The notes: generated by a model not told the origin, from the letters alone. A stretch of 64,000 bases of DNA from Aricia agestis (GCF_905147365.1 NC_056420.1:8442001-8506000), one strand, 5' to 3'; counted from the stretch's first letter, positions 44,901 to 55,767 are shown. Numbers and translations are program-made.

Positions 44901-47494
44901 GCTCGCGACTTAATGTGAAGGCAGTCTAAGGCCCTCGAGTATCTCTATACTCGAGGGCGTCATAGAAAAATTATAATTTTAAGGCCAGTTTATTAGATTT
45001 GAATGTATGACTCACAGGCCACAGCTATCTGTTACGTTATTTAACCATTTATCAAAATCTGGCGAGATATTCTACCGAAGGACTAGCTATTATGATGAAA
45101 AGAAGGCTTCATCGGTCATAATAAGATAAGAGAGGTAACGCTTGCTTAATACAGGCTTTTGTAAAAATAGTAATAGTAATAGTAAATAGTAGAAAATAAT
45201 ATTTTTACTATTCTCTCTAAACGTTATTCTCTCAAAACCATATCACCGATTAACAATGTTATAATTATTACGAAACAGTGCCTTTTTGCGGTAATCGTTT
45301 GTTAAAAATTATTTCTCCCTGAAATTGGCATAGAGGTTAAAGAGTATTTAATAGAGATACTACCAAAACACCGACTAGTAATATTATGATTACGCTAACT
45401 TTAAGGAATGTTTATGTTAAAATACTTGTGATGACATTATGATGCATGATAAGTGGTTTTTAGGAGTTAGGAGCTTGTTTTATAACTTATGATAGCAATT
45501 TTCGCAGTTTACACCTATGACCGCAATAAAAACTACTGCTATTATATTATTAATACACGACCGGAGACACCTTTATATTGCGATCAAAAGATATCAGCTA
45601 TTAAACATAAAATTTTCAAATAACACATACTGAGGTATAAATCTTTAAATAGTAGGTATGGAGGGTCAAGGTCTGTCTTTAGAGTTTTTTACCCAACTTT
45701 TTATAGTAAAAATTACGTGAAATACAATTCAAGCATTAGGGTGAACATGACTAGTGATTTGACAGTACTAGCTATTGGAAAGAGCACAAAAACACTATAA
45801 TATTCATTAAGGTTACTTTAAAAACTACCAGTTTTTCTTTAAAATCAGGCGTTCTATTAATTTAAAAACAGGTAGTTTTTACAGAAACCTTCGTAGGTCG
45901 TTTTACCCTATTTTAAATCAGTTTCAGATGGGCCTGGAATACTCGCGCGGAAACGTAAGTTAACTAAAGACACCGGGCCATACCATGAAACCGTTTTGAG
46001 ACTCAAACAATCGTACGAGAATGCCGCGTCCTACTGTAACAAACGATAAATTATGTTGTTAGAGCAGGACGCGGCATTCTCATTCGATTGTTTAAGTCTC
46101 AAAACGGCTTCGTAGTAGGCCTATACAGACTCAGAGACAAAAATATATTAACTACTTAATTGAAATTAAATGAGGATTTTCACATAAACCCCATATATAA
46201 TATTATCTGTCAAACTCTTCATTATCTATTAAAGTTAAATCGTCATTTAATTATCTGAGTGCGGTCGCAAGTGCAATAGTTTTTGATAAGGCACCTAAGC
46301 TGCATTTGCTCTACCTAAATTCAGTGAGAGTGATTTTAAACACCGTCACATGCTGTCTTCACAAGTCACAACACGTAGCACAACACAGTAGCGTGACTCG
46401 CGAGACTACGCAACCAACAACCGGAAAAGTGCAACGAGGAAAGAAGCAGCTTTTGCAATTTGTATTTTATTTTCATGGGTGTAGAGTTTAAATTTAAAAA
46501 ATTAGCGTGATCTTGTATTTCGTGAGAAGCCAACAGTTTTAATTGCAAATACACTGCTTTACAATATTACATCGTGATAATTTCTACTTATATAGTTTCT
46601 CAGTAAGTACTATACCTAAGTACTTTACTTTTATTGCCTCTATATTCTTCTTAGCAGCTGCTTCCCTAAAATGTTTTAAGTGAGGCGGATCTCCTGCGGT
46701 AAGTAAGATAATATTATTCTAGGAGCTATTGCCCGCGTTAATATGTATTATTATATACAAACTTTCATCCCCTATTTTAACCCCTTGAGGGTGGAATTGA
46801 TCAAAATCCTTTCTTAGCGAATGCCTACGTCATAACATCTACCTGCATGCCAAATTTCAGCCCGATCCGTCCAGTGGTTTGGGCTGTGCGTTGATAGATC
46901 ACCATGTCAGTCAGTCACCTTTGAGTTTTATATATTTAGATTCTGACTGGTCATTAAATTAAGTAAAAGATTTTATTTCTGTCATGACATAAGTGATCGC
47001 CACTACCTACATATTTTAGCCTCTCGCGAGTCGCAAAACCAGAGGATTTTTTCCACTAGTCATGCGAGTAACTTAGTACGTAAAATTGCCACTTACATAT
47101 ACATATACATCAAAAAACGTTATTTTTATTCCGGTTTTGTGTGATATGAATTTGTTTTAACCTGCATACTCCGGCACGAATTCGTGCCGGATTATGGTTT
47201 TAAACGGGGTTCGGCTCACACATTCCCATCACTGTATCTCCTGTGTCGCCAGGAGCGACAACGGTATCCAAATACGAAAGCCCTTTGATGTGATCTTAGT
47301 CCGAGGGATATAGATAAACTGTCTTGACTCCTGGGGTAAAGGATCTAATCAGAAGAAAATATGAGTAGGAAGTATTTCAATTTCTTATATCTTATGCGTA
47401 TGTTACCGATGTCATGTGGTAGATGCGGCTGCTTGACCAGCCACTCCCTGATGGGGGCGATCTCCTGGCAGCCATCGCTCTCCGGTTGGGGCAT
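38910..47494 (-). CDS. CRAL-TRIO lipid-transfer protein, gene C
   Basis: Third paralogue, convergent with gene B. Exons in transcription order: 47498-47407 (ATG at 47494-47492), 43115-42956, 42196-41941, 40786-40676, 39737-39601, 39039-38910; joined they give 293 codons plus TGA. N-terminal region: IREWLVKQPHLP (residues ~15-26), then DDILLKRFYASCNKSTERAK. The CRAL-TRIO core includes KQVHIINAPS in the 37-codon exon and LPKEYGGQA in the next. It ends PGSFRSLAFD. The first exon opens only four bases before the ATG, so a leader exon probably lies further right, past 47498, unplaced. A possible polyadenylation AATAAA (reverse strand) is at 38793-38798. The stop codon sits inside a 16-bp-arm hairpin (38881-38915). 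Reading frames are intact in all exons; the ligand is not predictable. Confidence 0.9.
40898..41317. mobile_element. MITE (TTAAGRGGGCGACTAAC ends), copy 2
   Basis: Reverse-oriented copy of the element at 15561-15995, 420 bp, in the intron between exons 41941-42196 and 40676-40786 of gene C. Confidence 0.8.
41510..41660. repeat. Degenerate CGTAG-rich repeat
   Basis: ATCGTAGCGCGACGTAGGC and similar CGTAG / GACGTAG words recur about ten times. In the intron 40787-41940 of gene C; origin unknown. Confidence 0.55.
43135..43270. repeat. Imperfect minisatellite (AATTATGGTGAAATTGTGGT)
   Basis: About six diverged units of ~20-22 bp, built of (A)AATTATGGTG and AAATTGTGGT, starting ~20 bp from the acceptor of exon 42956-43115 of gene C (in its intron). 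Confidence 0.75.
43799..43954. mobile_element. mariner-like foldback, copy 4
   Basis: Short, internally deleted copy of the CAGGGTGTAAC family with ACAGTGTGTAACAAAAATAA and its inverse. In the long intron of gene C. Confidence 0.72.
44010..44200 (-). repeat. GACGCCCGCAACTCCGTTGCG repeat, copy 4
   Basis: Reverse copy in the long intron of gene C; (GTCT)n run at 44038-44054. Confidence 0.68.
44632..44718. repeat. 87-bp perfect palindrome
   Basis: Two 43-bp arms, fully complementary by eye, around one A at 44675. The centre reads CCGCGAAAAC-A-GTTTTCGCGG. In the long intron of gene C. Confidence 0.92.
44725..45970. other. Long intron of gene C, mostly unannotated
   Basis: A GC-rich patch at 44805-44925 (GTCGCGCG, CGCGACT words in both directions) is probably a foldback remnant. 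A 12-bp-arm palindrome at 44931-44958 follows. The rest shows nothing. Confidence 0.45.
45976..46131. mobile_element. Foldback element, ~155 bp
   Basis: Long arms containing CCGTTTTGAGACT, AAACAATCG and GAGAATGCCGCGTCCT with their inverses; GGCC at both tips. No clear target duplication. In the long intron of gene C. Confidence 0.72.
46724..46940 (+). repeat. GATCAAAATCCTTTCTTAGCG repeat, copy 3
   Basis: Copy in the long intron of gene C, close to the 11040 copy in sequence. Confidence 0.65.
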
Positions 47495-47635
47495 GATTCT
47501 GAAAATAACATACTCATTTAAACTATGTTGGCTAAGTATTTAATCTACGACCTGAAATTGTCATTCTTAGTTTTGCTTGCGCGTATGCCACTTCCACTCA
47601 AAGTTCACCTAGTTAAAAATATTTTTTATCATGAA

Positions 47636-47754
47636 AGGCCGACAACGCATTTGCAGCTCTTCTGATGTTACGAGTATGAACACTCGTGGGGCGACGGTAG
47701 TCGCTTTCCATGTGACCCGTTTGTTCGTTTGCCCCCTTATTTTATTAAAAAAAA
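47636..47754 (+). mobile_element. Jockey-type 3' tail, short insertion
   Basis: Only the last ~120 bp of the Jockey/SINE-like family (AGGCCGACAACGCATTTGC to the poly(A) at 47745-47754), flanked by an exact 9-bp duplication TATCATGAA (47627-47635 and 47755-47763). A severely 5'-truncated retroinsertion just upstream of gene C's first coding exon. Confidence 0.8.
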
Positions 47755-48412
47755 TATCATGAATACGAAAGACGAGCAAAATATCATTCAGTGCTACCTC
47801 ACAGACACATTTTCAAAAGTAAAATCCAATATTTTTTAAGTCCAGGCAGATGACGACCAAGAATTAATAATAATTATTGTTGCTAAAACATAGAGAACGT
47901 AAGGCAATTAGACGGATCGATTCAAGTTATCAAGAACGTATAGCCAAAGGGCATTTTCGTTTATGATTGGTCGATTGTGAATGCTGTAGACTGCTTTACA
48001 ATCTTTATCCATTAAAGTCCGACGTGGATAGGTGTCCTATAACTTATAGGTGTCTTATATAAGTGACTTATAGGCTATAAGTCACTTCTAACATAAAATC
48101 TCATACAACATTTAATTTAGAAATAAAAAATAAAAATATATTAATCAAGAAACAATGATAATATTATCTTGATTCTTGGACGCGTTTCTAAACATGAAGG
48201 CGGCTATAATTGATGAGGCTTAGTTTAAGGAAAACATTCCATGGGAAGTCTCAAATTAGAGATCGACACGAACATAAAAAATAAAAAATAAAATGTATCG
48301 TCATCGTTACCATGTTATTGTGAACTTATTAAGAAAGATATAAATATTCTTTTCGATGTTATAAATAACATAAGCTTTAACCCAAATACAGACGTTACAG
48401 TCATAATATTAT

Positions 48413-48613
48413 TACTAGATGACGCCTGCATCTACGTTGAGCCAAGATTTGTTTATGGCGCGGGAAAACCCATTTTCCGGGATCAAAAATATCCTATGTC
48501 CATTCTCGGGACTCAAAGTATCTTTATATGCCAAATCACAGAAAAATCGGGTTAATAGTTGCGTAAACAGGTAACAGACAGACACATTTCCGCATTGGCA
48601 ATAATATTAGGCC
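48413..48613 (+). repeat. GACGCCCGCAACTCCGTTGCG repeat, copy 5
   Basis: Diverged copy (GACGCCTGCATCTACGTTGA start), upstream of gene C. Confidence 0.6.
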
Positions 48614-48654
48614 TCGTCTGATACGTTAGAAAATTTGTTAAGCAGACAAGGGGG

Positions 48655-48825
48655 TGAGCCAAAATCTTTACGTTTTCGCTACGTTATAGAATCGCAGATG
48701 ATAATGTATGGAATTGACATAAGCGTTCGTTAATATGACGTTGACGTTCGACTCGTCTTATGTCAATTCCATACATTTTGATCGGCGATTCTATAACGAA
48801 ACGAAAACGAAAAAGTTTCGGCTAA
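48655..48825. mobile_element. Foldback element, ~170 bp
   Basis: Arms with CGTTTTCG, CGTTATAGAATCG and ATGTATGGAATTGACATAAG and their inverses; tips GAGCCAAAATCTTT and, reversed, TTAGCCGAAACTTT. Confidence 0.72.
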
Positions 48826-49087
48826 ATGGCAAGAACAAAATAATGACAATTACTCTACATTCTTAACATCCTCAGTCTGCTCATCTTATACGGATATATT
48901 GGTACGATAGGGCCTACTTACTATTCACGTGTGCTGGATAACACGGTTTTAAAACACCTTTGAAGATTGACGTCAATTATACACAACGGTAAATTGCTCT
49001 ACTGACCAAAAAAGTAAATAACAACAGACACGAAAAAGGTTGTTATGATTTCTAACTTATAAAAACTGCTTTCAATAACTTTTGCTG

Positions 49088-49420
49088 TCAGATTTTTTTT
49101 TAATATAATAAGGGCAAACGAGCAAGCAGATCACCTGATGGAAAGCAACTTCCGTCTCCCATGGACACTCGCAGCATCAGAAGAGCTGCAGGTGCGTTGC
49201 CGGCCTTTTAAGAGGGAATAGGGTAACAGGGTAGGGAAGGGAATAGGGGAGGGTAGGGAAGGAAATAGGGGAGGGTAGGGAAGGGAAAAGGGTAGGGGAT
49301 TGGGCCTCCGGTAAACTCGGCGAAACACAGCGCAAGCGCTGTTTCACGCTGGTTTTCTGTGAGCCAGTGGTATTTCTCCGGTCGAGCCAGCCCATTCGTG
49401 CCGAAGATGGCTCTCCCACG
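49088..49420 (-). mobile_element. SINE-like element with Jockey-type 3' end, copy 2
   Basis: Minus-strand copy: poly(T) at 49093, the shared 3' end, a G-rich minisatellite at 49210-49300 (GGGGAGGGTAGGGAAGG units) and the head ending GGCTCTCCCACG at 49420. Confidence 0.75.
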
Positions 49421-49545
49421 TTACGAATGAAGGTTTAAATAAAACACCATATTTTTAGACTTATCTAGTTATGTAGTTCGTATAATTGTTATGGTTTCTT
49501 TGGTGCTAAGTCCAGCTGAGTCCTAACCAAAAGTCGATTAAGCCC

Positions 49546-49722
49546 GGCCGCACATTGTCCGAATTCTGATCAGAAACAGTTGAATTTCGCCGGACCGCCA
49601 CCCCGCACACTATCCGAAATATCCTTCCGGCGAGTTCGAGCTCACTCGGCTCAGTACAAAATGTAAGAGACAGCGCGGACGTTCAACTGTTTCGTATCAG
49701 AAATTTCGGACAATGTGCGGCC
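49546..49722. mobile_element. Foldback element, 177 bp
   Basis: Inverted ends GGCCGCACATTGTCCGAA with AGAAACAGTTGAA just inside on both sides. GC-rich middle. No target duplication resolved. Confidence 0.75.
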
Positions 49723-49891
49723 GAGCAAAAAGTCGACATATTTTAATGATGATTGAACAAGAGTTTAACAGATAATGTATGGGGCTTATATCAAAATCGT
49801 CATTTAATTACAGGTAGATTAGTTATTAATATTCGTCTCTAACTGCGGCAGTTAATGTGTATCATAAACGCGAAAAGTTAATTTACATAAA

Positions 49892-51085
49892 AACGGGACC
49901 CTATTACTGAGACTTTGATGTTTTTCCATCTGTCTGTCTGTTTGTCTGTCTTCAGGCTGTGTCTCGAAAACCTTAAGCCGCTATAGACTTCTGAAATTTT
50001 TACAGATTGTGTATTTCTATTGCCGCTATATCAACAAATACTAAAATAAAAATAATATACATATAAGGGGGACTCCCAAGTCCCATATTAACAAACGTGA
50101 TTTTTTGGCCTTTTTTGCTCGTAATTAATAATGGCAACAGGAATGAGGTAGGCACTTGAAATATTCAGTAAATCCTTAAATATATTTGTAATTCAATAAT
50201 TAATTATAAAATTAAAATAAAATAAATATTTAAGGAGGGCCTCCCATACAAAAATCTTTTTTAGGGTTCCGTACCTCAAAAGGAAAAAACGGAACCCTTA
50301 TAGGATCACTTTGTTGTCCGTCTGTCCGTCTGTCAAGACCCTTTTTCTCAGGAACGCGTGGAGGTATGAAGCTGAAATTTATATCAATTACTCAGGTCTA
50401 CTGTCCCTTGAAGCTGTGAAGAAATCAAACTTCTAAGCCAACGCAATCAAAAGATACAGCCGTTTATGCCGCAAATTTTCGACACTTGCAAGGGAATCAA
50501 AACCTACAGGGTGCTTCCCGTGAACTCAGAATCTTGAAATTTGGTACGAAGCAACGTCTTATAGCATAGATAAAGGAAAAATTACGAAAACCATAAATTT
50601 TTAGTTACATCACATAATATATTTTTTTTTAATAATTTTAAACTTACTACCCATTTCCTCATAAACGCGTAGAGGTATTAAATTGAAATTCATACCAAAT
50701 ACTCAGGTCTATAATACCTTTAAGCTGTAACAAAATCAAACTTCTATGTCAACGCAATCAAAAGAAACAGCAATTTAAGCTGCATATTTTGAAACTCGCA
50801 AGTACTCGCAAGGGAATCAAAACCTAAAGGGTACTTCCAGTCGACCTAGAATCTTGAAATTTGGCATGAAGCAACGTTTTATAGCACACATAAAGGAAAA
50901 ATTCCGAAAACCTTAAATTTTTAGTTACATTACAAAATATATATTTTTTAATAAATATAAACTTATTACTTTTTTCCTCATGAACGCGTAGAGCTATCAA
51001 GTTGAAATTCATATCAAATACTTAGATCTTTGTACGGAACCCTCGGTGCGCGAGTCCGACTCGCACTTGGCCGGTTTTTTTTTTT
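49892..51085 (-). repeat. CGGCCAAGTGCGAGTCGG-type repeats with internal tandem units
   Basis: The minus-strand start is AACCGGCCAAGTGCGAGTCG at ~51077. Inside are three direct units with start points about 50347, 50658 and 50978 (AACGCGTRGAGGTATnAA). The left part (49892-50262) is a separate partial copy whose GGGACCCTATTACTGAGA end matches the plus-strand copy at 19371-19802. Confidence 0.65.
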
Positions 51086-51273
51086 TTGCCTACTTTCGTT
51101 CTATACCGTTGATTCCGTACCGCTATAGAATAGTCCGACTTGCACTTGGCCGATTTTTTTTATGTTATAAAATGTACGGTTATCGCATGATATCCGTTAA
51201 GTTGCGGGTAATATCTATTAACTCATAAAACTTAAAAGTTTGTATGGAGAAGATGTTGTTTTTTCACGATTGC

Positions 51274-51318
51274 TAGCATGTTCCATTAACACATGCAAGG
51301 TGTTAATGGAACATGCTA
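51274..51318. repeat. 19-bp-arm perfect inverted repeat
   Basis: TAGCATGTTCCATTAACAC and inverse around ATGCAAG. Confidence 0.9.
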
Positions 51319-51427
51319 TATAATATTTTGTTGATGCAAGGGTCGTCTGTAATGTGCGGTCACCGGTCACGGTCAGTTCCATCAGTCTTGGCAGTCTTGC
51401 AGGCTTTCACTTTCTGTGTATTGTTTT

Positions 51428-52384
51428 TTTTTTATTAAATAAGGGGGCAAACGAGCAAACGGGTCACCTGATGGTAAGCAACTACCGTCGCCCATGGACA
51501 CTCGCAACATCAGAAGAGCTGCAGGTGCGTTGCCGGCCTTTTAAGAGAGAATACGCTCTTTTCTTGAAGGTTTGCAGGTCGTATAGGTCCGGAAATACTG
51601 CTGGTGACAGTTCGCTCCAGAGTTTTACAGTGCGCGGCACTGCGCGACTGCCACTTAACAAGGTGATGAGGATGGTATGTTTTTCGCGTGGGACGATAGC
51701 GAAAAGTTGCAGGTGGTATGATTCCGAACAATTCCTCAGAGCACTCCCCGTGATACAACCGATAGAGGATGCAGAGTGAAGCTACATCTCGGCGTAATTC
51801 CAAGGGGTCCAAGCTGTTTGAAACACTATGGCAGTCAACAATTCGAGCGGCCCTTCGTTGGATTCGATCCAGAGGGAGCAGTTGATATTTCGGCGTCCCT
51901 GCCCAGAGATGAGAACAATATTCCATATGAGGCCGAACCTGCGCCTTGTAGAGTTGTAGGCGTTGGTCCGGACTAAAGTACTGTCTCGCTCTGTTAAGAA
52001 CACCAAGCTTCTTCGAGGCTAATTTGGCCTTACCCTCTAGATGATATCAGAACTGGACTTCGCTCGATATGTTGACGCCAAGTATCTCAATGCTAGGGGA
52101 GATGATTAAAGATGTGCCCTCGAAACGAGGATATACGACCATTGGTGACTTTTTAGTGGTGAACGCGCAGACTTGTGTCTTGGCGGGGTTGAATTGGACC
52201 AAGTTACGTCTACCCCATTCAGAGACCTTCTCCAATGAATTCTCCACCTTAGACACAAGTTCGTTTCGACTCAGTGATATTTTGCCGAGAAATATTAGGG
52301 GAGCCGGTATATACAGCATCACCTTGTGTGATATACCAAGCACTTAGGCCTATGAAGACCGCGCTCTTACCGCTAAGATTATAC
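51428..52384 (-). mobile_element. Jockey-like LINE, 3' third
   Basis: Minus-strand C-terminus of a Jockey-type reverse transcriptase. 52343-52047 encodes VENSLEKVSEWGRRNLVQFN and PAKTQVCAFTTKK; 51926-51510 encodes MEYCSHLWAGTPKYQLLPLD, RIQRRAARIVD and YRLYHGECSEELF, then LKRPATHLQLF in a shifted frame. The 3' UTR (51430-51480) ends in poly(T) at 51428. This 3' end is shared with the shorter SINE-like copies listed separately. 5'-truncated and frameshifted (~52000-52050); no target duplication seen. Confidence 0.82.
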
Positions 52385-53025
52385 TTAAAATCGTTCTTGG
52401 GATGCTGTTTAAAGTCAAGCCAAGGCGGGTAATATGAGAGTTGACACGGGCTTTAGTAATGTTCATTTACCCGTAATTTTATCAGATACTAGCTGTCCCG
52501 GCAAACGTAGTTTTGCCTGTTTTCCCTTTTTTCCTGCTTTTCTCTTGAAGTTTTTCTGATTTTTTTTCTATAAACTTCACGGAGCCCGAGACCTTTCCAA
52601 CGAATGCAAAACCGTGGAAATCGGTTCATGCCTTCTGGAGTTATAGCGTCAGGAAGGAAAACCCGACTTATTTTTATATATTAGATGATTCTGATTATAG
52701 TCATTTTAACGTAGAAAAGGCTCATTTTATATCATTTTCATTCTCTAATTTACTGGTTTATACATCCGGTTATTATGTGGTTTCAGTGAAATTATTATTT
52801 TTAGGTAGATACGTGTGACCAAACATTTTGAAAATAAAAATAATATAACTATTTAATAAAAATATATTTAGTTTGTATATTATATTTTATTCTTTTATTT
52901 TTACCTGATCTAGAAATATTTCTACTAACATAATTAGTAGGTACCTACTATGTGGTGCTCCTTATATTCATGGTGTAGCAATTTAATAACAAATCTTAAG
53001 GATTTCCTGATGCTTAGTTAAGCAC

Positions 53026-53810
53026 TATACAGGGTGCAATTAAACCTTCCGGCCGATACATTGATCCTTGTTAAAAATAAAAATACACGTATTTCTTTTA
53101 AAATCACTCAGTACTAAAATGTTGAGAAATAGAATCCGAAAGTTATCCTAAAAACACCACAATTAATGGACACTACACGTCGCCGGCGCGTGGCTCCCTC
53201 GCGTCACCCCCGCTCTACCCACCGCAGCGAAGTGACCGTTCTGCGACGATTTTAAGAGCCCATATGACCCTAACTTGACTACATACATTAACCTATATCT
53301 CAAAATCTGTAAGGTCTAGAAAACTGATTTTTTGACACAAGTAATTTCAGTTCATAAAGATTAAATGCTCAAGACGAAAACACGATTACTCAAAAAATGC
53401 TCGATAGTTTCTTTTTTACAAAAAACCTTGTTTTAGACACATTTTTGCTTAGATCTTCGAAGTTTGCTGTCTTTTCTTTAATATTTTTTAATATCTAAAA
53501 AGGTATTGTTAAAACCTAAATTTGCTCAAAACACTTTTTTCATAATCATTATAGTTCGTCTTTTATTCAAGTAAAACTAACTCGGCGATGATTCCGCGCC
53601 GTCCTTTTTCACCTGGCATATGAAAGACGGGCGTGAGTGTGAAGAGAGAAGGACGATGTTTGATTTTTAGAGTCAGGTGAGCTCTTAAGTGGGATAAAAA
53701 TATGTGTTATTGTAAATAAATTAACACCCTATTTTTTGGTTAAATGGACTTTTCTTATGATACCTAATCCCTAAAAAAAATGACCGGTAGGTTTAATGGC
53801 ACCCTGTATA
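53026..53810. mobile_element. TA-bordered element (ACAGGGTGCAATTAAACC ends)
   Basis: Ends ACAGGGTGCAATTAAACCTT and, reversed, ACAGGGTGCCATTAAACCTA with TA at both borders. 785 bp without a transposase frame. It contains a partial copy (53590-53690) of the element seen at 15561 and 40898. Confidence 0.72.
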
Positions 53811-53814
53811 ACTA

Positions 53815-54120
53815 TTTTTTTTTTAAATGAAATAAGGGGGCAAACGAGCAAACGGGTCACTTGATGGAAAGCAACATCCGTCGCCCATGGACACTCGCAG
53901 CATCAGAAGAGCTGCAAGTGCGTTGCCGGCCTTTTAAGAGGGAATAGGGTAATAGGAGAGGGAAGGGAAGGGAATAGGGTAGGGGATTGGGCCTCCGGTA
54001 AACTCACTCACTCGGCGAAACACAGCGCAAGCGCTGTTTCACGCCGGTTTTCTGTGAGAACGTGGTATTTCTCCGGTCGAGCCGGCCCATTCGTGCCGAA
54101 GCATGGCTCTCCCACGTTTG
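53815..54120 (-). mobile_element. SINE-like element with Jockey-type 3' end, copy 3
   Basis: Minus-strand copy with poly(T) at 53815, a short G-rich minisatellite (53940-53985), head to 54116, and a 7-bp duplication ATAACTA (53808-53814 and 54121-54127). It inserted at the very edge of the foldback element 53026-53810. Confidence 0.78.
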
Positions 54121-54191
54121 ATAACTAACTTAAATAGAATATTAGAGTTTGGTAAAAGAAATAACTTTTTAAAAAATGGAGCACTAACATA

Positions 54192-54339
54192 AAATATTAT
54201 TCGATAGAATAATATTATGTTATAGGCAAGCTTATTAAAACAATGTTTTATGTTACAACATTGTTTTAATAAGCTTGCCTTGATTTATTCGTTTATTGCA
54301 CTAAGAATAAATTCTTAGTGCAATAAACGAATAAATCAA
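54192..54339. repeat. Three consecutive hairpins
   Basis: Hairpin 1 ~54187-54221 (arms ~15 bp, 2-base bulge); hairpin 2 54224-54280 (24-bp perfect arms, 9-base loop); hairpin 3 54280-54339 (29-bp perfect arms, 2-base loop). Hairpins 2 and 3 share one base. Confidence 0.9.
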
Positions 54340-54972
54340 TTTTATCACACAGTAACAATAATAATAATTCATTTTTTGATAACGAAATAATGTCGACGTC
54401 AAAGTAGACTATCTCTTTATTATTATCACTTCTGAAGGAGAAAATACTATTTACAGTATATATAGTCATTCTCGTTTGTTGTCAAACTGCTCTGAAACGG
54501 CTGGACCAATTTCCTTCAAAATTTTGTGTGCTTATCGGTCTGAGAACCATCCAACATCCATTTCCATAGACTAAGCCCCAATTTCAACAACGACTGTTAA
54601 AGTTAACGCTCGAATTAGTATCACGTTACCTCTTTCGTTTTTCTTATGAATGAAAGAGAAGACTTGACATTTTAACAAGCTGTTAGCACTAACAGACGTT
54701 GGTGAAATTGGGGCTTAGCAGTGTAAACAGCGTAAATGTACCTACACGAAAAACTTTAAGCTCTTGTTATTTGACGAAAAGGAGGAAGTTTAACTTCCAA
54801 ATCAATGTCTTCTATACGTTGAACATCCCAATATTATATTGACATAAAGGAGGAAGAGCATTTAGAGCTTTGTTTACTATAAGTACGTAAGTGTTTACCG
54901 TATCTTAGGTCTTAGTGGTTAGGTATTTAACATACATATATAATTATTTAAGAACCGTACTTACTAAAGCTG

Positions 54973-55240
54973 TTTTTTTATGAAATAAGGGGGAAACGAG
55001 CAAACGGGTCACCTGATGGAAAGCAACTCCCGTAACCCATCCAACTTCCGGACACTCGCAGCATCAGAAGAGCTGTAGTTGCGTTACCGGCCTTTAAGAG
55101 GGAATAAGGTAATAGGGGAGGGTAGGAAAGGGAATAGGGGAGGGTATGGAAGGGAAAAGAATAGGGGATTTGGCCTCCGGTAAACTCACTCACTCGGCGA
55201 AACACAGCGCAAGCGCTGTTTCACGCCGGTTTTCTGTGAT
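54973..55240 (-). mobile_element. SINE-like element, copy 4, inside a foldback element
   Basis: Minus-strand copy from poly(T) (54973) to TTTTCTGTGA, its head cut short. The flanks are inverted repeats of another element: ACCGTACTTACTAAAGCTGT at 54954 and, reversed, at 55260-55280. So the SINE-like copy sits inside a small foldback transposon. Confidence 0.7.
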
Positions 55241-55709
55241 ACTTTAATTTAGTCAAATCACAGTTTTAGTAAGTACGGTACTTAATTATGTAAGTAAGTA
55301 TATGAAAACTTTTAAGATTATCTTATTACAAAAAAATGCCGAAAATGACATTGCGACATGGCAGTATAACAAAAAGATTGGGTAATTTTGTGTGATTACT
55401 ATCTTTGGCCGTTTTATACGGCTTTCAGAGATTATCTTTATCAGTTCATCAGCAATCGTGCGACATTGGTATAAAAATATATTATTTGAATTTGTATCCT
55501 TACAATCGAGCCCTGGCCCACTTTGATACTGCAAAATAAAAAATATAACGAATGTTGCCCGTAACTTTGCCACATTAACATTTGTGTATGTCAATTCATT
55601 CAAATCATTTCCCGTTAATCAACTTATCCTCATTATTTGGTATGAGGACGCCATACCAAATCAGTTTGCTGTTCAAGCGTAAACAGGTTACGGTCAGACA
55701 GACAGATCG

Positions 55710-55767
55710 TTGGTAGAACTCTATGTCGTATTTTCTACGTAGAAATTATGACATAGAGTTCTACCAA
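55710..55767. repeat. 58-bp near-perfect palindrome
   Basis: Outer 18-bp arms (TTGGTAGAACTCTATGTC) perfect; centre TTTCTACGTAGAAA is also a palindrome; a few mismatches between. Confidence 0.85.

Noticed and set aside
44805..44925. CpG-rich patch as a possible promoter island
   Set aside because: The GTCGCGCG words occur in inverted order, which fits a foldback remnant better; it is deep in an intron.
46306..46491. 61-codon frame and its antisense partner
   Set aside because: Short, no recognisable family, in a gene C intron without splice support.
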